The position numbers were made by a program, and so were the translations under genes. Positions 10,243 to 20,791 of a stretch of 64,000 nt of DNA are shown in pieces; positions within the stretch are counted from its first letter, which is position 1, and the number at the start of each line of letters is the position of its first letter. This DNA comes from Tranzscheliella williamsii (lineage: Eukaryota > Basidiomycota > Ustilaginomycetes > Ustilaginales > Ustilaginaceae). Under the pieces are notes generated by a model that worked only from the letters and a program-made list of their open reading frames with translations, was not told where the DNA came from and did not search any database. Location of the stretch: assembly GCA_023212725.1 (NCBI GenBank), contig JALBYF010000043.1:1-64000 (forward strand), given 5' to 3'.

Positions 10243-10872
10243 GGCGTGGGCTTCGAGCAGTCGTTCTATTACGACAATGGTTTGGAAACCTAAAGCGCGG
10301 CTTTATGGCTAGCTCGAACGCTTCGACAGAGGGTGGTATGTCGACAACAACGTTGTCCAGGACGACGCATGTCAATATAGGGAGAGGGCGACGGAACGGC
10401 GAAGCATGGTACGCTGATCTTTGTCATCCAGCTACGCTGGCGAGCCCTCCGCTGCACTCATGCACGGTAGTGCGCCCTGGAGATCAAAGCGGGAGCGTGT
10501 GGCTGTTGCCTCAGACGAGGCATGGCCTAGAATGTGAATCACGAATAGTGGGGCAAGCGGCGTTGGCTTAGCAAAGCCTGGGACGTTGCTGACAGACGTC
10601 ATATATGGCCACGAAGCCTCCACTCAGAGTGGATCGCCGATCCCGCTTGCCCGATGTTGAAAATCCCAAACGCTCTAACATGGAAGCCGTCCACCTGGAA
10701 ACGCGTCTAAAGCAACGCTCACGATGCAGCTGTCAGTTCGCCAATCATTCTTCGATGGTGCTCAGCACCGCAGCCCCACTTCACCACATCCGTTACAGGC
10801 CAAACCATCCCGGGCTCGCTGCGACAGGGATCGCTGTAGTGCGGCTCAACGCCTGCTTGCCTTCTGGCAAAC
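10243..10872. other. Divergent promoter region, oxidoreductase / SET gene
   Basis: 630 bases between divergent ATGs. No supportable gene, repeat or RNA seen. Confidence 0.5.
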
Positions 10873-12930
10873 ATGCTGGCGTCGCAGACCCCCTCTCGCA
10901 GCAAGCATGAGCCGACGTCGAAGGGCCGAGACTATTTCGCTTCAAGTGCCAGAACTACGCCTACCACCGCTACCCTGTTCGGCAAGTTACACGCTTCAGC
11001 GGGGCTTTCACCGGCAACATCATCTACAGTAGATGTGCATATGCACGATGCAGACCGTAGTCACGGACCAGCAGCTTCCGATGATGGCGTGGACGAGGCT
11101 GGCCCGTCTAAACCGCTTACGTTCGCCAGTCCTGAAGTCAAAGCGTTATCGCTCCGGCGCAGCGATCCAAAGTACGCCTATCTGACGAAGCCTGCCGATA
11201 TGGGGCAGCAACTGCAGCTGAAGCTAGAACAGGACCCACCGCGCATCTTTCCCGAGTTTGAAGCGCGCCGCTTAGTAGATTACTTTGAAGCCTGGGTACA
11301 CGAGATGGAGAAAGGGCATACTGGCATGGCCGTACTCAACCCCATCGCCACCGGTATTAGTGACGTCGTCCCACCGTGGAATTTCGCTTGGACCGATACA
11401 TATATTATGGATCCCTCTGTACAGGCAGTAGAGGAGCTGCAAAAACCTCCCACGGTCAATGGATACCACCTGACGGACGAGCGTTTCATCCACGGCGGAT
11501 GCAGCTGTCCCGACGATACATGCGACCCTGTCACCTGCGAATGTGTCATGCGCGCTATTAAGGGCTACCCTCTGAAGGCGAGCTGGTATGTGCGCCAGTT
11601 TGAAGAGTATCGACGCCGTCCCAACGACCCGTTCGCCCGCCCAAAATTCGCCTACGACTCCTCGGGTCGGCTCACCAGTGCCATCGACATTGGAATCCCC
11701 ATCTTCGAGTGTAACAAGGCCTGCTCCTGCGACCCTGATCTCTGCACGAACCGCGTCGTGCAGAAGGGGAAAAAGGTCCAGCTTGCGTTTTTCAAGACAG
11801 AGAGCAAAGGCTGGGGTATCAAGACGCTGCAGCCCTTGGCACAGGGCACCTTTGTTGGTGTCTACAGCGGCGAGCTGCTCAACGATACCGAATCGGACCG
11901 GAGGGCGGACGTGTACGACAAGGAGGTGGGAACCACATACTTGCAGACGCTCGACCCGCATATTCTCAAGCTCTTTCTCATCCGTCGGCTTGTCGAGCAG
12001 GACCTGGCGATGAAGAAGCAGCTGCATCATTACCGTGGCTCGCGCGAAAAGGAGGACAAACTGGTGCAAAAAATCCAGGAAGCAGATCGCCTCATCTTGG
12101 CTTACGAGGAATACAGCGTCTTTGCGCAGGACATTCAGGCGCTTATTCAGACTGAAAAAGACAACGGCACCTACACCAAAAGCTCCGAGAAGCGGCGCTG
12201 GCTGCAACTCAAGAACGAGGTCTACGAAAAAGCCAGAGAGGAGGCGATCCGAGCGCGTAAACAAGTCAAGGCCGACTTGCGCGATCGCCAGTTTCTCGGC
12301 CAGAAGCTGACAGCGGAGGAAACGGTGCTCCTTGTCGATGATCCGCCGTTGGACGACCGCGAGCTGGACAATCCGGTTTGGAACTACCTCAATGCGGATC
12401 CTGCAACGCAGCAGCTGGCGAAAGATCTCTCGCAGAGATGCTTAGAGATGGAAGAGGCCTCTATCCTCACCGTGGATTCGGGGCTGTTCGGTAACCATAC
12501 GCGCTTTTTCAACCATTCGTGCGACCCCAACATCCTCCATCATCCCGTCTACACCGACTCGCCGTCGATTATGCGGCCCTTGCTCGCCTTCTTCACCACG
12601 CGGGCTGTGGCGGAGGGTGAAGAGCTGTGCTTCAACTACTATGACGGCAGTCTTTGCGAGCAGGTGGACGACGAGCTGGTGGATGATTTCGTCGAGATGC
12701 ACGACGAGTTCGAGGCGCGCACGCTCGCGCGCGACGAGACCGCGCCGCCCAGTCCGCGCAAGGCCAGCGTGATTGTCAATGCGTCCAGCTCGCGCGCCGC
12801 GCACACGCTCGCCGGCGGCAGCGCCACCGCCTCCACCGCCTCCAAGCGCCTCGTCATCGCCTGCCAGTGCGGCGCCCGCAACTGCCGCGGCCGCGTCTTT
12901 GCCCCCGGCGGCCCCGCCGTGCGCAAGTAA
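10873..12930 (+). CDS. SUV39/Clr4-class SET-domain histone methyltransferase with insertion
   Basis: 685 residues, no intron needed. In order: disordered N-terminus (1-80), a pre-SET zinc cluster with CSCPDDTC...CECV and FECNKACSCDPDLCTNRVVQ (about 209-300), the SET N-terminal half (GWGIKTLQPLAQGTFVGVYSGE, about 313-365), a charged, helical insertion of roughly 150 residues (about 370-530), the SET C-terminal half with RFFNHSCDPN and EELCFNYYDG (about 545-600), and a post-SET cluster CQCGARNCRG (about 662-671). NHSC and the FxYxY-like motif form the SAM/catalytic site; pre- and post-SET cysteines are typical of H3K9 methyltransferases. I see no chromodomain. H3K9 specificity is inferred from family class. 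It is convergent with the Sec7 gene, 185 bases apart, and the 3' part is markedly GC-rich. Confidence 0.9.
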   Translation: MLASQTPSRSKHEPTSKGRDYFASSARTTPTTATLFGKLHASAGLSPATSSTVDVHMHDADRSHGPAASDDGVDEAGPSKPLTFASPEVKALSLRRSDPKYAYLTKPADMGQQLQLKLEQDPPRIFPEFEARRLVDYFEAWVHEMEKGHTGMAVLNPIATGISDVVPPWNFAWTDTYIMDPSVQAVEELQKPPTVNGYHLTDERFIHGGCSCPDDTCDPVTCECVMRAIKGYPLKASWYVRQFEEYRRRPNDPFARPKFAYDSSGRLTSAIDIGIPIFECNKACSCDPDLCTNRVVQKGKKVQLAFFKTESKGWGIKTLQPLAQGTFVGVYSGELLNDTESDRRADVYDKEVGTTYLQTLDPHILKLFLIRRLVEQDLAMKKQLHHYRGSREKEDKLVQKIQEADRLILAYEEYSVFAQDIQALIQTEKDNGTYTKSSEKRRWLQLKNEVYEKAREEAIRARKQVKADLRDRQFLGQKLTAEETVLLVDDPPLDDRELDNPVWNYLNADPATQQLAKDLSQRCLEMEEASILTVDSGLFGNHTRFFNHSCDPNILHHPVYTDSPSIMRPLLAFFTTRAVAEGEELCFNYYDGSLCEQVDDELVDDFVEMHDEFEARTLARDETAPPSPRKASVIVNASSSRAAHTLAGGSATASTASKRLVIACQCGARNCRGRVFAPGGPAVRK

Positions 12931-13115
12931 CCCCCGCACACTCCCCACTCGCTCGCTTGTACACTACGCCAGCCCGCTTCGCATGCAAGTATCCCGCCTT
13001 GCCATGTGTGTGTCGAACAAGCCGCGCCGGCTGGCCTCCTCGCGCGGTCGACTGGTGGCTGGGGCACGGTTCATGCTGGAGTGGAGTAGAAATACATTGC
13101 GGGGTGGGGGCCGCG

Positions 13116-16100
13116 CTACGGCTGCGGGGGTGGGTGGTGGTGGGCGAGGACGGCGGTGAGGAGCGAATTGAGGCGGGCGATGGTGACGATCTGGGTGCCG
13201 GGGCGGAGCTTGTCGGTCTCCGCGGGGGGCGTGGGGCGCGGCGGGGCTGGGGCTGGCACGCTGCGGGCGAGGTCGGCGTGTCGCCCTGACGGCGGGGAGA
13301 GCGAGAGCGACGCGGAGCCTTTGTTGTGCGCGTGCGGCCGCGCGCCGCCATGCCGTGCGTCCGGGGCGGCGGCCGCAGCGCCTGCCGTCGACGCCGGGAT
13401 CAGCAGCTCGCGCTCGTGGCGCCCCACCCCCGCAGCGGCATAGTAGTGCCGCGACGTCGAAGGCGCCCGGTCCAGCATGCCCTCCTGCACCTGCCCGGGC
13501 CGCAGGCCCGCCGGTGCCAGCCCAAGCCCAAGAAAGCTGGGCCCCTTGGCGGCCGCGCCCGCCCGTCCCGCTTCCACATCACCTACCACCGCCGCACGCA
13601 ACCCCCCGTCGCCAACGGTACCCGTGACCGTCGCGGCGCGGTTCAGTCCGCCCGCCAAGCGCGCGCCTGAAATCCCGCTCTCGCCATCCGGCGTGCGCGC
13701 CTCGTCGGCAGCAATCAGCGTCTCTCGAAGCACCTGCAGAGCGATTGCCTCTGTTCCGCGTACCATGGCTGGGTCCAAGCTCGAAGCGGACAGGGCAGTG
13801 CGAGCGTTGTTGCAGGCGTCGGCCTGGTCCCGGATCGTCTGCGTCCAGGCCGCCATCTTGGCACCGTCCTCGAAGCTGAACATGAATCGCTTGGTGGCGC
13901 CTCCTGCTCCGACGGACGAAAGGGTGAAACTGTGTTTCATGAACGCACGCTCGACCGTCACGTTGAAGCTGCGGGGCAAGGGCGAGTCTTCGGCCCCGTT
14001 GGCCGCGTCGTTGCTACTGTCGGTGACATCAACCTCCGTGCCGGAATAGAAACGCGCGTTTCGTCCGGCCCGTACAAAGACGATCTGCTTTGGTCCAAGC
14101 GACTTGCTCCACATTGTGAAGCTGGCCTCGCGCCCTTGACTGAATGTCAAGATCGGCGGCTCGAAGGTAGTGTCTTGCGCATACAGTCGGATTGCAAGGT
14201 CCGGGTCCGGGGCCGGGATGACCAAGGTGACGGGCTCGGCCGGCTGCGCATATGTCAAGCGGGAAGGTAGCTTTCCTCCCTTGACCCGGATTGTGAACCG
14301 CGGCTCGCGTCGGTCGAGCGCCTGCACAAGAGGCTCGGATCGGATCGAAAGGTAGATTCGGTTTAATGTCCGGTCTGACAGGACGTGCCCTGGATCATGT
14401 TGACGGAAGACACTGACGAACTCGTCTTTCGAGAGGTCATGACAAGGAGCGCTGAACAGCCCAGGCGTTGAAGTGGTTGCCGATCTCGGGAAGTTTGGCG
14501 AGGTGGCAGAGGACGGGACAGACGGAGAGCCGGTGTGGAGCGCGTCGTTCAGCGCCATGATGGCAAAGACAAGATCCGATGCCAGCTGCGGCGTAAAACC
14601 TGGCTTGATCATGGAGGCATTGTGTGTGGTCCAACTCTGCGAGAGATGGAGCAAGAGAGCCTCGAAAGCTTCCGTGTCGCTAGGAAAGCGCAAGTCAAGT
14701 AAAAGACTCCGTACGGCCGACTCGATAGAAACGCCAACGTGACGATGCTGCGAGATATAGGCCTTAAGGATCTCGCGACGACCCGAATTCGTAAGATACT
14801 GCGTCAGATCGTCTCGATCCAGCTCCGGCGTCTGGTAGAGAAGCTGTGCTATCGACGTTGGCGAATTCTCCAAACCTGTCTTGTGGACCAAGGAGCGTAC
14901 TGCTGCGTCTGGGTCCTTGCCAAAGTGAGAGACGAATCCCCACAGGATGGGATTTTGCGACCGAGTTTTTGCCGAAGCCGTTCTGGAACTGCTGGTGATG
15001 CTCACCTTTAGCCGGTGGAGCTCGAGAATACTTTTCACCTCAAACTTCCAGTCTAGCGAGGGTAGCACAGCAGCCTGCTTCATTTTAAGAAGCGACTGAT
15101 TTGCTTCTGAGCCTGGTGGGGCAACCGGCTTTGCAATGATTAGCAGGTCATTAAGAAGGATTAGATATCGATCCTTGATCGTAGTCGTGCTGATCACCTG
15201 GAAGACGGGGTCGGCCAGCAGAAGCTTGCGCGGTGGATCCCGTGTATCCTGCAGAGTAACACCTGGCACAGGCGCAGATAGGTGGCCAGCTGTCAGCATA
15301 CGGCTGTAGCGGTGCAGCATAGCTGCCGTGCTGGGTGCTAGGGAAGCAGCTGCTTGATCTGTTGACACGGAAGTATCGGCATCTGCGGTGCCATCCTGTA
15401 GATCAGGCCGGATACGGGCGCTAACGATGGAAGACATCGAGGTGTTTCTTTGCAGTTCCGGAAGCAAATCGACTGCGGTTGCTGGCGCAGATCTTGAGGC
15501 TGACTTCTGATGCAAACCTCCTCCGGTCCCGAAGCCGGGCGGGTCGACGCGTAGGACCGGGCCAGGAGGGTACTGGTTGTTCGGTACAGAGGTAGGGATG
15601 ATGGGAGCCGAAATGAAAGTGGCTTGAGCCGACGTCTTTGGCGAATCTCCGCTCTTTCCAGCGCCATTCTTGCGGGTCCAAAACGTGCCGTCCTTGGCTG
15701 ATGAAGGCGTTCTCCTGAGGCTCGATGCCTTGCGACGCAGTGACGAGAAAAGTCCGACCTGCTTTTCAGATGTATCTCTGTGACCTTTCTCCGACCCCAG
15801 GCGTGGAGACTCAACGGCTGGCGGCGTCTCGTCGTTTATTTCAGTCAATGCGTTGTTGTCGCTGACGGCTTGCAGCAGAGGCGCTGTAGATGCTGATGAG
15901 AGAGGGACGGGGTTAAAACCGTCTTGTCTTTGCCTGGAACTCCTTTGCGGCATGCCTGGAAACGGATCCAGTTTGTCGTTGTGCAGGTGGCCTATCACCT
16001 TAGTGGGCTGAGGTGCCGTGCTAGCAGATCCGCTGTTCTGCGCGGAAGGACTGGACTGATCGTTGATGGTCTTTTCTTCAATGTTCCCGATAGTGCCGGG

Positions 16101-19100
16101 CATTCGAATGTGTGCAATTGGATCCTTCCGTGTAGCGCTGTTGCTAGGCTTATCAGCATTGCTAGCCGACGGGACAAAGTCCGTCCCACCCCGTCGCTCT
16201 ACTGCTTCGCGAAGCGATGGCCCCCGCTCGAGCTTGTTGGCCTTCGCAAGTTTCCCAAGTCTATCGGCGATGCGATCAACTCTGCGCAGATAGGCATCAT
16301 CCACTTCGCCATCACCATCACTGAATTCGTCAAGCGTTGCCGTCTCTTTGTGTGGAGACGCTGATGCCGGATGGCGGAGCTTGACCGTAAGAGCTTCTAC
16401 ATGCCTCTCATCAGCAGAACGCTCATCTTCCGCATACGATGATTTGCTCCGGGAGTCAAAGTCCAGATCATCAGCATATTCTTCCACGAAACTAGAGCCA
16501 AGGATGGCATTGAGACGTTCTGAGGGCTTCGGCCGGGTACGCGGCACACTAAGCAGATCCGTGTCGTCTTCATTGGCTCTTCTGGTCCCCTCGGCTTTTT
16601 TGGGCGGATCGTCTGTGAGCGCTTCGTCCTCAGCAACCTCTAAAAGGGGTGAGCCAATATTGTTGGCGGCAAACGGTCCACCTTCGTCAGCGCCCCTAGC
16701 CCGCGGTTCACTGTCCCGGCTGGAATCTAAACTTTCGCGGCTAACTGGTTGGGTGCCGCTGCTGGCGATCGAAATCGGCCAATCCCCTTGTGCCTTGCGT
16801 GGTAAGCCCCTGGGTGTAGCATTCGGATCTTTGAGAGTGGCATCGGTTGGAGCTGAACTTGTGGCGGAGAAAAGGGAGTTGCTGAAGCGTAGAGGTAAGT
16901 TAACCCCGCTGGGACTGACAGCCATCCACTGGCTTCTTCGCATCTCGTCAAACTCCGCTTCTGTACTTGGGGATGGATCGCAAGGTACTGCTGCTGATTT
17001 TCGGTAGGGTAGGCGTTGAGGTGTCGACGGCAAGGCCGAGTCGTAGTCATTCGTTTTCTGATGAATAGATGCGCCCAAGTATCCTCCGCTATCTGCAGCA
17101 GCGATGGCAGATTCGGAAGTCTTGATCCGATTACCATCGTAACCTTTCGACTTTCTACTTTGCCACTTGATCCCCTGGTCGGTTGTGTTATTAGGGTGTT
17201 CGTCATCTTCTTCCTCACCGAACGGTTCGGCTACCGGAGAATACAGTTGATAGAACGCATCATCTTCGAGAGATTCTTCATCCGTAGACGATTCGGCGCT
17301 GGAAGCAGCATGTTGACCTGGTGCATATGTTACGAGTGGCGAGAGAAGCGCTGAGGATGAGATGCGTGATTGACCGGCCTTACTTTCTGCTGCGACGGTC
17401 AGAAAGGGCTGATGGCTGACCTTGTCAGCGGATGTGGGCTCGTCCAGCTGGCGTCGAGGAACAACGGCATCGCTGTGGTTTTCAGCAAGCGGATCGAAAT
17501 CGAGCCGGACACGGCCTGCTCTACGCTTCTTTCGAATTCCTTCGAAATCTATGTCAAGCTCATCCGGTTCGACACTGACATCGTCGATCTGCTGCGCTGC
17601 ATTTTGGTGAGGCTCCTCCTGAGCACGTTGCGATGGGGATGATGGCGTTGCTCGACCGAAGGCATCAGTGGCTTCTCCCAACTGGTCGGTAAGCAGACTC
17701 GGGGTCACTGAGCCGTGCAAAGAGCGCTCAAAGCCAAAGCTGTCCTCGCCAGTGAGCCGTGCGATGGCACTTTCGCGGTTCCTTTCGTCCAGGTGATGAG
17801 TAGTGGCTCCAGTGGCATTGGTAGCCGTACTATGAGCGTATTGGGAAGCCAACGACGCTGCCGAGGAGGACGCTTTGAGGTCAGGAGATCTTGAGGCGTA
17901 GATATCAATGGCAGGTGCGTTGGCATCATGCTGCGATAGGTTGGCTGCTTCGGATGCCGCTAGAGGATGCAAATTTCGGAGACGGGACAGAACGGGCGAG
18001 GCCACTAGCGGCGGAGCGGGAGATGAGGGAGGTCTGACGATGACGCCAACAGGGCTGATAGTATCGTCGACGGCGGGGGAATGAACGAAATCCTCCAGGT
18101 CGGAAGGATCGCGCGATCTGAGCTGGTTCGCAGGGGAATCACTTCCCAGTGCAGTACTTTCCGCCAAATGGTTTGGCGTTGGTGGCGCTCCTCGGCCGCG
18201 GGTACTGAGTTTACGCATCATTTCTGTACGAGCAATTTGCCGTTGTGACTGCGACCGGCTGAGGTCACTTGCGATGGGTGGGGCTTCTGGGACATCTGCA
18301 CCGCTGGGTTGAGGACTGGCGTAAGTGGGTGGTTGGGGTGAGGATGCTTGCTTCTCCATGCTTTCCTTTTCCGTACGACGCTGGTGTATCCTCGAGATGC
18401 GATTGGATGCGGGGCCTGGGACGGCTAGAAAGACGTCCTGAACAAACTCGGCCTTTCTCTGCGCCTCTGCCATAGCACTGAGGCCGTTGACCGTCCTGCT
18501 GCGGCGTAAGGAGACGCGGTTTTTGATCGACTGGCGCTTGGTAGGCATGTTGTGTTCAGCTTCATCATCGGAAGCCGTATCGGGAAACTCGTCTCGACGA
18601 GCGGATATGAGAGTTGGAGAAGGGGTGGCGGCGCCTCTGCCAATCAAGGTGCCTTCTCTGGTATGATCATAGAAAACGTCGGTCCCGCTATTGCCAAGCA
18701 GCTTCTCGAGGGCATAGGCTCGCGCAGCTTGGCTGGCAGCACTGGTACTGGCGCTCCTCTGGAGACCAGCTGATTCGCGCTCAAAGAGGATCCTGGCACG
18801 GAGCTGCTCGAGCGATGGCAGCGGGGAGCGATTGAAAGTCCGCTCTTTGGCTTTGTCTTGGATCACCGCAGAGCGATCCCGAGAAAGATGCATGTCATTG
18901 CCATTGCTGGGCCCGTCTGTCTTCGCCGGAGCGTTGAGAAGGGGAGGAAAAGTCTCGTTGTATAGAGGAGCGTGATTGGCAACCTCAGCATGCAAACTGG
19001 CATTAGCACCTGCAAAGGGCGCGACTGAAACTGGAGCCGTCGAAGATGAAAACGAAGTACCGGCACTGTCCGTGGTGAAGGGGATTACGGTAGCAGAAGA

Positions 19101-19361
19101 GCTGTGTGCAAGGTCTGGTTGTGATGCTGACGTGGCCACCTCGAATGGTGCATCGTGCGGCAGTTGTTCAGTGGTGGAATTAGCGTCTGGCTTGGACCGC
19201 ATCTCCCTCTGAGAAGCGGCTCGTTTCAGCTTAGCAATGGCATTGGTTCGAGCTATGGAGCCTTGTCGGCTCACCGTTTCGCGAACATCGGCAGTGGCCG
19301 AGGCGGACAGTAGGCCGTTCGCATCGGAGGAAGCCGCTACAGGGTATTGCTGAGCCATCAT
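13116..19361 (-). CDS. Arf guanine-nucleotide exchange factor, PH-Sec7-PH (Syt1-like)
   Basis: 2081 residues from the first ATG (19361; open frame continues nine bases upstream). The first 1350 residues are Ser/Pro/acidic low complexity. A PH-like module (KLLLADPVFQVIS...DRYLILLNDLLIIAK) starts near 1380, the Sec7 domain spans about 1480-1680 (GRREILKAYISQH, LRFPSDTEAFEALLLHL, LVFAIMALNDALHT), and a second PH-like module (KHSFTLSSVGAGGATKRFMFSFEDGAKMAAWTQ) lies near 1810-1850. Sec7 domains exchange nucleotide on Arf GTPases at Golgi, endosome or plasma membrane; a very large Sec7+PH protein matches yeast Syt1 best. At the position of the catalytic glutamate of the FRLPGEAQ motif this protein reads FPSDTE, so Asp appears to replace Glu. 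The large N-terminus suggests phosphoregulation, which is inference. Confidence 0.87.
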   Translation of the reverse strand: MMAQQYPVAASSDANGLLSASATADVRETVSRQGSIARTNAIAKLKRAASQREMRSKPDANSTTEQLPHDAPFEVATSASQPDLAHSSSATVIPFTTDSAGTSFSSSTAPVSVAPFAGANASLHAEVANHAPLYNETFPPLLNAPAKTDGPSNGNDMHLSRDRSAVIQDKAKERTFNRSPLPSLEQLRARILFERESAGLQRSASTSAASQAARAYALEKLLGNSGTDVFYDHTREGTLIGRGAATPSPTLISARRDEFPDTASDDEAEHNMPTKRQSIKNRVSLRRSRTVNGLSAMAEAQRKAEFVQDVFLAVPGPASNRISRIHQRRTEKESMEKQASSPQPPTYASPQPSGADVPEAPPIASDLSRSQSQRQIARTEMMRKLSTRGRGAPPTPNHLAESTALGSDSPANQLRSRDPSDLEDFVHSPAVDDTISPVGVIVRPPSSPAPPLVASPVLSRLRNLHPLAASEAANLSQHDANAPAIDIYASRSPDLKASSSAASLASQYAHSTATNATGATTHHLDERNRESAIARLTGEDSFGFERSLHGSVTPSLLTDQLGEATDAFGRATPSSPSQRAQEEPHQNAAQQIDDVSVEPDELDIDFEGIRKKRRAGRVRLDFDPLAENHSDAVVPRRQLDEPTSADKVSHQPFLTVAAESKAGQSRISSSALLSPLVTYAPGQHAASSAESSTDEESLEDDAFYQLYSPVAEPFGEEEDDEHPNNTTDQGIKWQSRKSKGYDGNRIKTSESAIAAADSGGYLGASIHQKTNDYDSALPSTPQRLPYRKSAAVPCDPSPSTEAEFDEMRRSQWMAVSPSGVNLPLRFSNSLFSATSSAPTDATLKDPNATPRGLPRKAQGDWPISIASSGTQPVSRESLDSSRDSEPRARGADEGGPFAANNIGSPLLEVAEDEALTDDPPKKAEGTRRANEDDTDLLSVPRTRPKPSERLNAILGSSFVEEYADDLDFDSRSKSSYAEDERSADERHVEALTVKLRHPASASPHKETATLDEFSDGDGEVDDAYLRRVDRIADRLGKLAKANKLERGPSLREAVERRGGTDFVPSASNADKPSNSATRKDPIAHIRMPGTIGNIEEKTINDQSSPSAQNSGSASTAPQPTKVIGHLHNDKLDPFPGMPQRSSRQRQDGFNPVPLSSASTAPLLQAVSDNNALTEINDETPPAVESPRLGSEKGHRDTSEKQVGLFSSLRRKASSLRRTPSSAKDGTFWTRKNGAGKSGDSPKTSAQATFISAPIIPTSVPNNQYPPGPVLRVDPPGFGTGGGLHQKSASRSAPATAVDLLPELQRNTSMSSIVSARIRPDLQDGTADADTSVSTDQAAASLAPSTAAMLHRYSRMLTAGHLSAPVPGVTLQDTRDPPRKLLLADPVFQVISTTTIKDRYLILLNDLLIIAKPVAPPGSEANQSLLKMKQAAVLPSLDWKFEVKSILELHRLKVSITSSSRTASAKTRSQNPILWGFVSHFGKDPDAAVRSLVHKTGLENSPTSIAQLLYQTPELDRDDLTQYLTNSGRREILKAYISQHRHVGVSIESAVRSLLLDLRFPSDTEAFEALLLHLSQSWTTHNASMIKPGFTPQLASDLVFAIMALNDALHTGSPSVPSSATSPNFPRSATTSTPGLFSAPCHDLSKDEFVSVFRQHDPGHVLSDRTLNRIYLSIRSEPLVQALDRREPRFTIRVKGGKLPSRLTYAQPAEPVTLVIPAPDPDLAIRLYAQDTTFEPPILTFSQGREASFTMWSKSLGPKQIVFVRAGRNARFYSGTEVDVTDSSNDAANGAEDSPLPRSFNVTVERAFMKHSFTLSSVGAGGATKRFMFSFEDGAKMAAWTQTIRDQADACNNARTALSASSLDPAMVRGTEAIALQVLRETLIAADEARTPDGESGISGARLAGGLNRAATVTGTVGDGGLRAAVVGDVEAGRAGAAAKGPSFLGLGLAPAGLRPGQVQEGMLDRAPSTSRHYYAAAGVGRHERELLIPASTAGAAAAAPDARHGGARPHAHNKGSASLSLSPPSGRHADLARSVPAPAPPRPTPPAETDKLRPGTQIVTIARLNSLLTAVLAHHHPPPQP

Positions 19362-20791
19362 CGATCGCAATGCTTTCGGGACATGCGATAATGCAGTCCA
19401 AGCCTTCAGATCGTGATGGCCATGTTTAGCTCACAATCTAATCGTAGAAGCTCACTTGCAACCGCCTGGACCGGGCGAAAAGCAGTTATAAGCGCGTCGA
19501 GACAAGAGTCGTGATGCCCTAACCGTGAGAAGGATGTTTTTCAGATGCCAGGCTGAATGCGGTCCCTGCTAAATCGACGGTGGGCGTAAACGCGGTCGGG
19601 ACGCTGGGCGAACACTTGGACCGGCAGCTGCGCTGGGTTAATAGATGCAAGGGAAGAACTGCCCGTGGCCGCTGTCAAGATTCTATATACCGGGAGTCGG
19701 CGGACGATCAGCGCAGCTGTCACTGTCACGATCAAGGTTGTGATGTAAATAGGGGCGTCGCAGTGGCAAAGGTGGATGGCTATGGCAAAGCCGGTGTAGG
19801 AGCAGAAGCATATCCTTCTTCTCGGCTGGGCTGCAGCCAAACTGCCAAGGGCACGGCAGGCGGCCGAGCAAGGTAAATCTATTAATAATATTTTCGGAAT
19901 GTTCACACAATTGTGACTTGCAACCATTACGGTGGGAGCCAAGTGGGAATACAAACCTCCCTGCGCTCCGGCCTATACTAATAATGTTCTCATAGCGTCA
20001 GCGCAAGGCGGAGATGCAGGGCCATTGAATGGGGGTCCGAAGTTTAGAGACCAACACTTGCTCCTCTCTTTCCAGCACAGCCCAGCGCTAGTTGTGCGGT
20101 TAAATCATCAACAGCCTACTTTGTGCCATGTCCTCCCGTCGGTCGCTTGGGCAACCGCCTCTGGCAAGCCCGTACATGAGGCTTCTGCTCGGACCATCTG
20201 GTAAAGCGTGCTACATCTCATAGTGGCAACGATCCAAGCGCAGCCAAGCCTACGCTAGCACGAATTGTGGTGTCCCTTGGCGAACATCATATCACGCACC
20301 TTGGGAAAACAGCAGACGGTAAGGGATACGTTTCAAAATTCAGCCAGATTAGAATGAGCACCTCGTCGGGCACGTCTTACTACATAGTTCGAGGCGATAC
20401 ATGGCGGGGTATTGGACATTCGGACGGTGATCATCATCGACAGCTGTCCTGCCCTCAGAAAGCCGGCCCTTGAGACAAGAGGAGGCAGCGTTCAACAGGC
20501 AGAAGGCTGTCGCCGAAGCGCACCTGATCGTCCGGACGTCCCCAAGCATGATTTGTGATCTGGTATCGAAGGAAGCGGGGACGAACAAAGAGTACAAGGA
20601 CCGGCCAACGTGTATGAAACAGATCGGCACAGAGATCCGAACCACAAGCTTGCAACTCATGGCCACCCAATAGAGACAAAACCTTTGTGAGGGACGTTGA
20701 AGAGAAGAGGGCTGCCGAGTCACTTTTTGGGTATACCACGGCGGAGTCGATTGTCGGTTTTCCTATATAAGCACCTATGTTGAACGGGTGC
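19362..20791. other. Intergenic: Arf-GEF promoter and HAM1-like 3' flank
   Basis: 1.4 kb with only short, domain-free ORFs on both strands. It is presumably the promoter/5' UTR of the Arf-GEF gene plus the terminator side of the next gene. No RNA gene recognised. Confidence 0.5.

Noticed and set aside
11272..12264. 330-residue minus-strand ORF inside the SET gene
   Set aside because: It lies wholly within the well-supported methyltransferase coding sequence and has no recognisable domain.
20764..20790. TATATAAG sequence on the plus strand as promoter of a plus-strand gene
   Set aside because: It lies at the 3' end of the minus-strand HAM1-like gene and no supported plus-strand gene follows.
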